Below are positions 8,865 through 16,589 of a stretch of DNA of 24,154 nt, piece after piece; positions within the stretch are counted from its first letter, which is position 1; each line of letters opens with the position of its first letter. This stretch comes from Flavobacteriales bacterium (GTDB lineage: Bacteria > Bacteroidota > Bacteroidia > NS11-12g > UBA955), in contig CANIZU010000008.1 of assembly GCA_947472115.1 (NCBI GenBank), forward strand, positions 1-24,154. The letters run 5' to 3'. A program made the translations under genes and the position numbers. The notes beneath the pieces are model-generated. The model did no database searches and had not been told where the DNA came from. It saw only the letters and a program-made list of their open reading frames with translations.

Positions 8865-8872
8865 CAAAAATA
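8865..8872 (-). promoter_or_regulatory. Possible -7 element for the coiled-coil anchor gene
   Basis: On the minus strand TATTTTTG matches TAnnTTTG and lies 28 nt before the ATG at 8836. The nearest TTG upstream is at 15 nt, shorter than the usual 19, so the site is only a candidate. Confidence 0.35.
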
Positions 8873-8893
8873 GCGTTTTAACCAACACAAAGA

Positions 8894-11581
8894 ATGCGCC
8901 TAGGCTCAAAAAATCAATTATACATCTTGCTGTTGTTCGCGACCATTTTATCGTCGTGCAGCAATCAAGAGTCTTGGGCCTATAAAGAGTGGCACAATAC
9001 CCTTGCGCACTACAATACCTTTTTTAATGCCGAACAGAAATGGCTCGAAACCGTTGAAACAACAAGAGAAGGCTATAAAGACGATTTCAGAAAACCCCTT
9101 TCATTGATTAACTATGGCACTATTGATATCCTTAAGGGAAATCAAGCGGCGATGGACGAGGTGATTAAGAAGGCTTCTACCATGATCGACAAGCACCCAA
9201 GGAGCAAATGGGTAGACGATGCCTACTTACTGAATGGGAAAGCGTATTTCATGAAAGGCGAAATCAGTGCTGCCATCGATTTGTTCGAATTTGTTCAGTC
9301 TCATTTCACCGATCCAAAAATCCAGTTCTCTGCCCAGCTATGGATCGCACGCAGCTTTTATGTGAAAGGTCAGTACGTAGATGCAGAAATCTTGGTTCAA
9401 AACGCACTCGAAAATCCAGAATTCCCCAATACCTTAACAACAGAAGCCAATTACCTTTTAGGGGCGATGCAATTTGCCTTGGGTAAGTATTCTCAAGCGG
9501 CAGCTCCATTAGAAATCGCTCTGTTGGGTAAGCAAACACGAATGGATAAATACCGATTGCACTTCGCTTTGGGTCATTGTTATATCACATCAAAGGAATA
9601 CGAAAAAGCAGAAATCCACTACAGTAAAATCAGTAAACTCAACCCTCCCTACGAACTCGCCTTTCATGCCCGAATGTCGCAGGTCAATATCCTTTCAGCA
9701 AAGCAAGAGAACTACACCAAGGCCAACAAAGTCTTAGGCAAAATGTTGAAGGACGATAAAAACGCAGATTATCTCGGCACTATATATATAAGCATGGGCG
9801 AAAATGAATTGAAGGCGCAAAACGTCCCGATGGCCATTAAGCGATTCAATCAAGCCATTCAACTCACCCAAAACAATGAGCATAAAACCAATGCTTATTT
9901 ATCACTTGGCAATTACTATTTCACCAATCACAGTTACGAGCAAGCCGCCAAATACTACGACTCAGCCAACAATATTATTGATAAATCACACCCTGACTTT
10001 GAGGCGATTGTTCAACGAAACGATATATTGAGCGATTTGCTAAAAGAAGTCCTGACGATTTCTGGCAACGATAGTTTATTGAGAATGGCCAAAGATCCTG
10101 ATTGGCGCTCTAAAAAAATCACAGAGGCCATCGAACGGGAGAAAAAAGCCCAAGATGCAGCTATCAAGGCGCAAAATATCGCAAGTCAACAAAAAGCAAA
10201 TAACGGCTTTCAGAATTCAGGCATGGGTGGGCCCGGTGGCAATCCCAATACCGGCATGGGAAATCCAATGGACAATATGGGAACATCAAGTACTAACTCT
10301 TCATTCCCATTTTATAATCCCGCCAATCGCGCGAAAGGACAGCAGGAATTTGTTAAAAATTGGGGCACTAGAGAGAATCGCGACTATTGGAAATACAATA
10401 GCAAAAAAGTTCAGTCAGACATTAGCGCCAATCCAAACCCTGGGACCGGACCAGACAGTAGCAACACGGCATCAACAAATAAAACGAATAAAAAAGAAAA
10501 TACGAACATCGATACCACCGCCATTCCAACCAACATATCTGCTGGTGAGAAAAAATATTATGTCGATTTGCCCCTGACCACCGAATCACAGAAAAAAAAT
10601 CAAGCCGAAGTCGCAACGTCTTTATTTGAAGCAGCCAAAATCTACCAAGATCGATTAATCGAAATTTCAGAAGCCATTCGTTTGTTTACCGAACTCGTCC
10701 GACGATTCCCCGAATCCGAAAACACACCCCAGGCATTGTATGAGTTGGTAAAATTAAATAAGCAAATTGGAGATTATACCCAAGCCGACGAATGGAAAGC
10801 CCAATTGTATACCAAGCATGGCAAAAGCGTTTACGTCCGCATGCTAGAAACTGGTGGCTCATTGAGTGAGTTGGCGCAAAATGCCTCTGGCAACCAAGCC
10901 ATCGACAGTATGTTTGAAAAGATGGTTGATTCATACAACAAAGGAAATTATGCCGAAGCACTCGCCATCAAACAGGCTTCCGACAAGAACTTTGCCGGAA
11001 ATTACATCCAGGCCAAATTCGATTATGTACAATCGCTTTGTTTCATCAAAAAGGGTGATATCCCTAAAGGAATTTCTCTGCTAGAGCAGTTGGTATTAGA
11101 TTATCCATCAAGCGAAATTTCATTGCGGGCTCGCGACATCATTGAAGCCCAACAACGCCTAAAACTCGAATCTGAAGTCACAGCGGGAAACACCGGATCA
11201 AACGGAGCAACTGCAGGCGCTAAATTCAAAACCGCATCACCCAAAGAACCCCTGGATGTCATTTTTGTATTCGCCAAAGGCACCAACGCCAATATGATTC
11301 GCGCGGCCATCAGCGATTTCAACAAAAAGCAATTTTCATTTGAGAATCTTGCCATCGCCTCTCCCCTACTAATTGGTAGCAATTACGTGATCCATATTTC
11401 GCAATTTAGCACAAATGCCGCTGTTAAAGATTACACAAGCTTCATTAACAAAGCCACCGCCGATTTTGCAGCAAAAGGCCTCTTTGAATACAATGCAATC
11501 TCAATTACAGAAGCCAATTTCATCGAACTTACAAAGTCGTTGGATTTAAACGGATATCGTCAGTTTTCCGCGAAACAATAA
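8894..11581 (+). CDS. porW: PorW/SprE-type TPR lipoprotein of the type IX secretion and gliding system
   Basis: This 895-aa protein has a lipoprotein signal peptide with lipobox LSSC (Cys22). It then has the family's start (YKEWHNTLAHYNTFFNAEQKW) and a series of TPR-like helices to about residue 420. A Gly/Asn/Met-rich low-complexity stretch spans about 436-470, followed by the signature block FPFYNPANRAKGQQEFVKNWG...NRDYWKYN. After a second Asn/Thr-rich linker come more TPR-like repeats and a C-terminal alpha/beta segment (PLDVIFVFAKGTN...). SprE/PorW is an outer-membrane-associated lipoprotein needed for type IX secretion; in known members it is thought to link the inner-membrane motor to outer-membrane parts. 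The gene is divergent from the anchor-bactofilin-atp cluster. Lengths around 850-900 aa are usual. Confidence 0.9.
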   Translation: MRLGSKNQLYILLLFATILSSCSNQESWAYKEWHNTLAHYNTFFNAEQKWLETVETTREGYKDDFRKPLSLINYGTIDILKGNQAAMDEVIKKASTMIDKHPRSKWVDDAYLLNGKAYFMKGEISAAIDLFEFVQSHFTDPKIQFSAQLWIARSFYVKGQYVDAEILVQNALENPEFPNTLTTEANYLLGAMQFALGKYSQAAAPLEIALLGKQTRMDKYRLHFALGHCYITSKEYEKAEIHYSKISKLNPPYELAFHARMSQVNILSAKQENYTKANKVLGKMLKDDKNADYLGTIYISMGENELKAQNVPMAIKRFNQAIQLTQNNEHKTNAYLSLGNYYFTNHSYEQAAKYYDSANNIIDKSHPDFEAIVQRNDILSDLLKEVLTISGNDSLLRMAKDPDWRSKKITEAIEREKKAQDAAIKAQNIASQQKANNGFQNSGMGGPGGNPNTGMGNPMDNMGTSSTNSSFPFYNPANRAKGQQEFVKNWGTRENRDYWKYNSKKVQSDISANPNPGTGPDSSNTASTNKTNKKENTNIDTTAIPTNISAGEKKYYVDLPLTTESQKKNQAEVATSLFEAAKIYQDRLIEISEAIRLFTELVRRFPESENTPQALYELVKLNKQIGDYTQADEWKAQLYTKHGKSVYVRMLETGGSLSELAQNASGNQAIDSMFEKMVDSYNKGNYAEALAIKQASDKNFAGNYIQAKFDYVQSLCFIKKGDIPKGISLLEQLVLDYPSSEISLRARDIIEAQQRLKLESEVTAGNTGSNGATAGAKFKTASPKEPLDVIFVFAKGTNANMIRAAISDFNKKQFSFENLAIASPLLIGSNYVIHISQFSTNAAVKDYTSFINKATADFAAKGLFEYNAISITEANFIELTKSLDLNGYRQFSAKQ

Positions 11582-11613
11582 GGCTGGATTCTTCGTATAT
11601 TCGCAATTGATTC

Positions 11614-13845
11614 ATGGCTGCTCCAGGGTTTAAATTCACGTTTATAAAACGCTTTTGGCAACTCCTCATTGGTGGAACCATCGCCGTTTTGTTAGTATTC
11701 ATTTTGGTCAGTTTTGGCCTCTTCGGCGAAATGCCAGATGTAGAGGATTTAGAAAATCCAAAAAATGCGCTGAGCTCAGAAATTCTGGGCGATGATGGCA
11801 CGCTCATCGGCAGTTTTTACTTAGAGAATCGAATCAATACAGCACATAAAGACATTGCCCCTTGTGTTTTCAACGCATTGGAAGCAACCGAAGATGTGCG
11901 ATTTCGCGGACATTCAGGCATTGATATTCGCGGAACCATTCGGGCTGTGGTTGCCTTGGGCCAAGATGGCGGAGCCTCTACCCTCACCCAACAGCTTTCA
12001 GAAAATCTATTTTATCGACTTCAAAAACCATCTTCCAAGATTGGCATGGTGATGCAAAAATTCAAGGAATGGGTTATCGCAGTTGAACTCGAACGTCGAT
12101 ATACCAAGAATGAAATCATCACGATGTACCTCAACACCGTACCCTTTTCGGGTATTTCCTTCGGTATCGAGTCGGCATCAAAAGAGTTCTTCAACAAAAA
12201 ACCCAAAGACCTTAAAATTGAGGAAGCCGCGGTTTTGATTGGAATGCTTAAGGCAAACCACCGTTATAACCCCAAATTTAACCCAGACAAGTCACTTTCA
12301 CGCCGAAACACCGTTTTGGAGCAGATGAATAAATACAATTTCTTAACCGACGATAGTCTGGAATTATTGAAAGCCAAACCCATAAAAATCAATTATCGCA
12401 GCGCCGAAATGGATGGAATGGCCCAGTATTTCAAATTCTATTTGGGTGAATACCTCAAGCCTTGGTGCAAGAAAAAAGGCATCGACCTTTACCGCAGTGG
12501 ATTGAAAATCTACACCACACTCAATCCCAAGTTGCAGCAATACGCCGAAAAAGCTGTGCAGCAACACATGCCTGAACTACAATCGCAATTCACTAAAAGC
12601 TGGGGCAAAGAAAAACCTTGGCGTTATGTAACCACCCGCGCCGTGATTCCCGGATTCATCGAAAGCGCCCTAAAACGCACGGAACGATACAAAGGCCTGG
12701 CCGAAGAAATGGGCGATGATTCCGCGAAAATTATCCAGGAATTAAAAAAACCCATTAAAATGACCGTCTTCTCCTGGCATGGAGATGTCGATACGATGAT
12801 GTCGCCCTACGATAGCATGGCCTACATCAAAAAAGTATTGATGGCCGGATTTATTGCCGTACAACCCGAATCAGGACATGTGAAAGCATGGGTGGGTGGA
12901 ATCAATCACAAACACTTTAAATACGATCACGTGAACCGTCGCGCTCGCCGTCAGGTGGGATCTACATTTAAGCCGATTGTATATGCTACGGCCATCGACA
13001 TTAACCAGATGACGCCTTGCACGGAATTCCCAAGGGAGCGCACCACCTTTTTCTCTGGCGGACAGGAATGGAGTCCTCGCAATGCCGATGGAAAATCGGG
13101 TGGCGTTTGGACGATGTCGAGGGGTTTGGCACAATCAGACAATTTGATCACCGCGCAAGTAATGAAAAGCCTGGGCGATGATGCACCGGATATCGTAGTG
13201 AAATTTGCTGAACGCGTGGGCATCGAAGCCAACCGTATCCCAAAAGTACCATCGATTTGTTTGGGTACGATGGAATTGTCGCCATTTGAAATGGCCAGTG
13301 CCTATTCTGCATTTGCAAACAATGGGTTGTGGGTTGAACCAACATTTTTGTTGCGCATCGAGGATAAAAATGGCAACATTTTGGAGGATTTTAATCATCC
13401 CAAAACCGACCAGGTATTGAGCGCGGAAAAGGCTTACATGATGTTCCGTATGCTAGAAAATGTGGTAAATGGTGGAACCGGGAGTCGTATTCGTGGCGGC
13501 AAATACGCCGTTGAAGGACATATCGCAGGAAAGACTGGAACAACACAGGGATCGGCAGACGGTTGGTTTATGGGATTAACAAAAAACCTGGTTTGTGCTA
13601 CATGGGTAGGCGCGGATGATCCAACGGTGAGGATTCGCGGCACGCTCATTGGTCAAGGTGCTAACATGAGTTTACCCATATTCGCATATTTCATAAAGGC
13701 GGCACTCGACGATAAATCAACGGGAATCTCTTCGGATGCGTTGGATATGCCGGATGGGTTTGACCTAGGGTTATTGGACTGTAGCAAGCGAGCGATGGGC
13801 GATGACCGGCGTCCGCCAGCAAATATTCCAGGACTTGGAGAATAA
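11614..13845 (+). CDS. mrcA: Class A penicillin-binding protein (PBP1A-type transglycosylase/transpeptidase)
   Basis: This 743-aa enzyme polymerises and cross-links peptidoglycan at the outer face of the inner membrane. A single membrane anchor lies at about residues 17-37. The GT51 glycosyltransferase domain shows EATEDVRFRGHSGID with the catalytic Glu93, GGASTLTQQLSENLF, and ERRYTKNEIITMYLN. The transpeptidase domain has all three motifs: STFK with nucleophile Ser450, SDN at 508-510, and KTGT at 640-643. No C-terminal Ser/Pro tail or accessory domain is present. It starts 32 nt after porW, with no terminator between; TATATTCG at 11596-11603 is a 7/8 match to a -7 box but lacks a TTG upstream. 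Confidence 0.95.
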   Translation: MAAPGFKFTFIKRFWQLLIGGTIAVLLVFILVSFGLFGEMPDVEDLENPKNALSSEILGDDGTLIGSFYLENRINTAHKDIAPCVFNALEATEDVRFRGHSGIDIRGTIRAVVALGQDGGASTLTQQLSENLFYRLQKPSSKIGMVMQKFKEWVIAVELERRYTKNEIITMYLNTVPFSGISFGIESASKEFFNKKPKDLKIEEAAVLIGMLKANHRYNPKFNPDKSLSRRNTVLEQMNKYNFLTDDSLELLKAKPIKINYRSAEMDGMAQYFKFYLGEYLKPWCKKKGIDLYRSGLKIYTTLNPKLQQYAEKAVQQHMPELQSQFTKSWGKEKPWRYVTTRAVIPGFIESALKRTERYKGLAEEMGDDSAKIIQELKKPIKMTVFSWHGDVDTMMSPYDSMAYIKKVLMAGFIAVQPESGHVKAWVGGINHKHFKYDHVNRRARRQVGSTFKPIVYATAIDINQMTPCTEFPRERTTFFSGGQEWSPRNADGKSGGVWTMSRGLAQSDNLITAQVMKSLGDDAPDIVVKFAERVGIEANRIPKVPSICLGTMELSPFEMASAYSAFANNGLWVEPTFLLRIEDKNGNILEDFNHPKTDQVLSAEKAYMMFRMLENVVNGGTGSRIRGGKYAVEGHIAGKTGTTQGSADGWFMGLTKNLVCATWVGADDPTVRIRGTLIGQGANMSLPIFAYFIKAALDDKSTGISSDALDMPDGFDLGLLDCSKRAMGDDRRPPANIPGLGE

Positions 13846-13846
13846 G

Positions 13847-13877
13847 TTGTTTTTGCTAAATAATTTTATTATATTTG
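13847..13877 (+). promoter_or_regulatory. Promoter of rpmE2
   Basis: TTG at 13847-13849, a 20-nt spacer and TATATTTG at 13870-13877 match the Bacteroidota promoter consensus. It lies in the 57-bp gap after mrcA, and the first TTG directly follows the mrcA stop. The expected transcript starts near 13882, leaving a leader of about 20 nt before the rpmE2 ATG. Confidence 0.8.
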
Positions 13878-13902
13878 CACCCCTTAAAAAGTAATAAATC
13901 CA

Positions 13903-14151
13903 ATGAAACCCGATATTCATCCATCGACCTACCGCAAAGTTGTTTTCAAAGACATGAGCTGCGACCATAGCTTTATCGTACACAGTTGCGTAAACACAAA
14001 AGAATCCATAAAATGGGAAGACGGCAACGAATACCCATTGTACAAATTGGAAATTTCTTCACAATCACATCCTTTTTACACAGGAAAACAGAATTTGATC
14101 GACACGGCAGGACGTATCGACAAGTTCATGAAGCGTTACAACAAGAAATAA
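13903..14151 (+). CDS. rpmE2: 50S ribosomal protein L31 type B
   Basis: This 82-aa protein begins MKPDIHPSTYRKVVFKDMSC and contains the family pattern CDHSFIVHSC, WEDGNEYPLYKLEISSQSHPFYTGKQ and RIDKFMKRY. It lacks the CxxC zinc knuckle of the zinc-binding L31 form, so it is the zinc-independent type B form, and the longer length agrees. It sits alone between its own promoter and a strong terminator. No Zur-type palindrome is evident in the 57-bp upstream gap, so constitutive expression as the main L31 is likely. Confidence 0.96.
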   Translation: MKPDIHPSTYRKVVFKDMSCDHSFIVHSCVNTKESIKWEDGNEYPLYKLEISSQSHPFYTGKQNLIDTAGRIDKFMKRYNKK

Positions 14152-14176
14152 TTCTTGTCGTTTCGTCGATAGACTT

Positions 14177-14207
14177 AAAAAAGCCAACCCTTCGGGTTGG
14201 CTTTTTT
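14177..14207 (+). terminator. Rho-independent terminator after rpmE2
   Basis: A 14-bp perfect stem (AAAAAAGCCAACCC paired with GGGTTGGCTTTTTT) closes on a 3-nt TTC loop, and the T-run continues into GTTTTT. It begins 26 nt after the rpmE2 stop. Its right arm also contains the TTG of the next promoter. Confidence 0.92.
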
Positions 14208-14225
14208 GTTTTTCATGTAAATTTG
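14197..14225 (+). promoter_or_regulatory. Promoter of the GlmU-like gene, overlapping the rpmE2 terminator
   Basis: TTG at 14197-14199 lies inside the terminator's right arm. An 18-nt spacer leads to a perfect -7 box TAAATTTG at 14218-14225. Only four bases separate the box from the ATG at 14230, so transcription is expected to begin at or within a base or two of the start codon. Confidence 0.65.
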
Positions 14226-14229
14226 CGAC

Positions 14230-15432
14230 ATGACAACCCTGCTGCAGTTTGTTGAACCCTCGCAAATAGAGAACCTTTACCCCCTTACCATTACCAGGCC
14301 AGCGGCAGATTTGCGCTGTGGCATACTAACCATTGCAGAAAAATGGATGCGCGATTTAGACATCGAACCAGAACATACCGGATTCCTTACTCGCGAACAC
14401 CTAAATCACCCGCAAAGCAGATTCAATCAACTTAACGCAACTGGGATTCCATCTGCAATTATTCAGATTCACGGAGCCATCATCCCCAACCCCTCGCTGA
14501 CTGCGCAAACCAAAGGACTCAAACCAGGAGAAGCATTATCGCACAACAACGAAATCATCGTTTCTTGCATCACAACGGAGTCGAGCGAAATCAGCAATAC
14601 CCTCAATTACACGGACTCATTCGATTCCATTGATAGACCTTATCACATTTTCGCATTAAACGGCAAAGAAATCATACAGGATTTTGCGAGAATTACAGGC
14701 GGAAGAGCATCGAACAGCATCTCTAGCAGCAATCGCGCGTTTGGCACCCACCCAATTTTTATTGAAGACGGAGCAAAAGTGGAATGCGCTACACTCAATA
14801 GCAACGATGGACCTATTTACATAGGCAAGAACGCCGAAATCATGGAAGGTAGTCTAGTTCGCGGTCCTTTTGCGATGTGCGAAGGTGCCGTGCTCAAGAT
14901 GGGCACCAAAGTGTATTCCGCATCCACCCTTGGCCCCTATTGCGTCGCCGGCGGCGAGATTTCAAATGTCGTTTTCTGGGGTTACAGCAACAAAGGTCAC
15001 GATGGATTTCTTGGCAATGCAGTCTTAGGCGAATGGTGCAATATTGGAGCAGACACCAACGCATCGAACCTTAAAAACACATACGACGAAGTGAAAGTGT
15101 GGAATTACAATAGCGGTCGTTTCGAAAAAAGCGGACAGCAATTCTGCGGATTAATTATGGGCGATCATAGTAAGTGCGGTATCAATACGATGTTTAACAC
15201 AGGAACCGTGGTTGGCGTTGGATGCAATTTATTTGGAGCTGGATTCCCAAGGCAATTTGTCCCCGATTTCAGTTGGGGTGGTGCACAAGGATTTGTCACA
15301 CACAAATTGGATGCAGTGCACAAAACTGCAGCATTGGTTTTACCCCGCAGAAAACGCGAATACGGAGAGTATGAAAAACAAGTGATGGAATATGCCTACA
15401 AAATCACAGCGCCACTTCGTGGCGAAGAATAA
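14230..15432 (+). CDS. GlmU-like putative sugar nucleotidyltransferase with left-handed beta-helix domain
   Basis: This 400-aa protein belongs to the Bacteroidota GlmU-like family. The N-terminal part begins LLQFVEPSQIENLYPLTITRP, with the TRPAADLRCGILTI block typical of the family. It is a degenerate nucleotidyltransferase-like domain without the canonical GlmU loop LAAGxGTRM. From about residue 180 on, hexapeptide-type repeats (GAKVECATLNSNDGPIYIGKNAEIMEGSLVRGPFAMCEGAVLKMG) form the beta-helix found in acyltransferases. A part in UDP-GlcNAc or another activated sugar pathway is expected, but the substrate is not settled by the sequence. The start is supported by conserved residues beginning within a few codons of the ATG. 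Confidence 0.82.
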   Translation: MTTLLQFVEPSQIENLYPLTITRPAADLRCGILTIAEKWMRDLDIEPEHTGFLTREHLNHPQSRFNQLNATGIPSAIIQIHGAIIPNPSLTAQTKGLKPGEALSHNNEIIVSCITTESSEISNTLNYTDSFDSIDRPYHIFALNGKEIIQDFARITGGRASNSISSSNRAFGTHPIFIEDGAKVECATLNSNDGPIYIGKNAEIMEGSLVRGPFAMCEGAVLKMGTKVYSASTLGPYCVAGGEISNVVFWGYSNKGHDGFLGNAVLGEWCNIGADTNASNLKNTYDEVKVWNYNSGRFEKSGQQFCGLIMGDHSKCGINTMFNTGTVVGVGCNLFGAGFPRQFVPDFSWGGAQGFVTHKLDAVHKTAALVLPRRKREYGEYEKQVMEYAYKITAPLRGEE

Positions 15433-15451
15433 TTCTTAAATACACTAAAAC

Positions 15452-15475
15452 AAAAAGGGCCTTTCGGCCCTTTTT
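15452..15475. terminator. Bidirectional terminator between the GlmU-like gene and mdh
   Basis: A perfect 10-bp stem (AAAAAGGGCC / GGCCCTTTTT) with loop TTTC lies 19 nt after the GlmU-like stop and 42 nt beyond the mdh stop. The A-run on one arm and T-run on the other let it serve both convergent genes. Confidence 0.9.
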
Positions 15476-15517
15476 ATTGCTAATCTATACGAATAGTTAT
15501 ACTCGAGAGATTCTAGT

Positions 15518-16441
15518 TTATAATGCTGAATTCATACTGCGAACTGCGGCAGCACTCTTCTCAAATTCAGTTTTCTCCTCATCATTCAATTCCAATTCAA
15601 TAATTTTCTCCCAACCATTCTTCCCAAGAATTACTGGAACACCGATGCAAATATCTGATTGACCGTATTCGCCATCCAAAGAAACACAGCAAGGCATCAT
15701 CTTCTTCTGATCGCAAACAAGGCTCTGAACCAAGACACTTACTGCAGCTCCAGGAGCATACCAAGCACTTGTTCCCAACATACCTGTCAATGTAGCACCA
15801 CCCACCATAGTATCAGCTTTTACCTTCGCCAACACATCAGACGATAACATTTGACTCACTGGAACACCTTTGTAAGAAGCCATGCGCGTCAATGGGATCA
15901 TTGTAGTATCACCGTGACCACCGATAACCATACCATCTACATCAGATGCTGGGCAACCCAAAGCGGTCGACAAATAATATTTAAATCTAGCTGAGTCAAG
16001 TGCGCCACCCATACCAATAATCTTATGCTTTGACACACCTGCATTTGATTTTGCCAAATAGGTCATTGTATCCATAGGATTACTTACGATAACAAAAATA
16101 GCATTCGGCGAATGAGCCAAACAATTCTCCATCACAGTTTTAACGATTCCGGCATTGATGCCAATCAACTCCTCACGCGTCATTCCTGGCTTACGTGGAA
16201 TACCACTTGTAATCACAACCACATCACTTCCAGCGGTCTTGGTGTAATCATTTGTACTACCCGAGATACGCGTGTCAAACCCATTAAGGGCCGCCGTTTG
16301 CATCAAATCCAAGGCTTTCCCCTCGGCGAAGTTTTCCTTGATGTCTAACAGCACTACTTCTGCTGCGAAATTTTTGATTGCAATGTACTCCGCACAGCTT
16401 GCGCCTACGTTTCCTGCTCCGATGACACTGATTTTGCTCAT
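15518..16441 (-). CDS. mdh: Malate dehydrogenase (NAD-dependent, LDH-like type)
   Basis: This 307-aa enzyme interconverts malate and oxaloacetate in the TCA cycle. The Rossmann motif VIGAGNVGAS opens the protein, with the NAD-specific acidic residue in VVLLDIKE. The substrate loop SGIPRKPGMTREEL carries the malate-type arginine pair, VSNPMD follows, and the catalytic histidine is in GGHGDTTM. The start is set at 16441 (MSKISVIGAG). The frame continues 15 codons upstream to a further ATG at 16486, but that extension is Lys/Asn-rich and other members begin at the Rossmann strand. It is transcribed toward the GlmU-like gene and divergently from the decarboxylase gene. Confidence 0.96.
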   Translation of the reverse strand: MSKISVIGAGNVGASCAEYIAIKNFAAEVVLLDIKENFAEGKALDLMQTAALNGFDTRISGSTNDYTKTAGSDVVVITSGIPRKPGMTREELIGINAGIVKTVMENCLAHSPNAIFVIVSNPMDTMTYLAKSNAGVSKHKIIGMGGALDSARFKYYLSTALGCPASDVDGMVIGGHGDTTMIPLTRMASYKGVPVSQMLSSDVLAKVKADTMVGGATLTGMLGTSAWYAPGAAVSVLVQSLVCDQKKMMPCCVSLDGEYGQSDICIGVPVILGKNGWEKIIELELNDEEKTEFEKSAAAVRSMNSAL

Positions 16442-16549
16442 GACGATGTGATTTTTCTTTTGGTAGCGCGAATTTACAAAATCCAAAACGATCTTTTGCG
16501 AAAATTCTAACTCATTTACATTAATTAAAAAAAATCAATCCAACTCACT

Positions 16550-16557
16550 TACTTTTG
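16550..16557 (+). promoter_or_regulatory. -7 element upstream of arginine decarboxylase
   Basis: TACTTTTG matches TAnnTTTG exactly and predicts a leader of about 28 nt before the TTG start at 16590. No TTG occurs at the proper distance upstream; the region there is A-rich, so a weak or activator-assisted promoter is possible. Confidence 0.5.
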
Positions 16558-16589
16558 CAATCGTTTTATAATCTAAAGACAAAAAGACA

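Noticed and set aside
11596..11603. TATATTCG as an mrcA promoter
   Set aside because: One mismatch to the -7 consensus and no TTG upstream; mrcA may simply be read from the porW transcript.
14065..14265. Minus-strand frame across rpmE2 and its terminator
   Set aside because: It runs through a strong terminator hairpin and antisense to two real genes; no protein features.
16469..16476. Minus-strand TAAATTCG as a promoter for mdh
   Set aside because: One mismatch to the -7 consensus and no TTG at the proper distance; too weak to list.
16442..16486. Fifteen-codon N-terminal extension of malate dehydrogenase
   Set aside because: The Rossmann strand normally starts within a few residues of the N-terminus; the extension is polar and not family-like.
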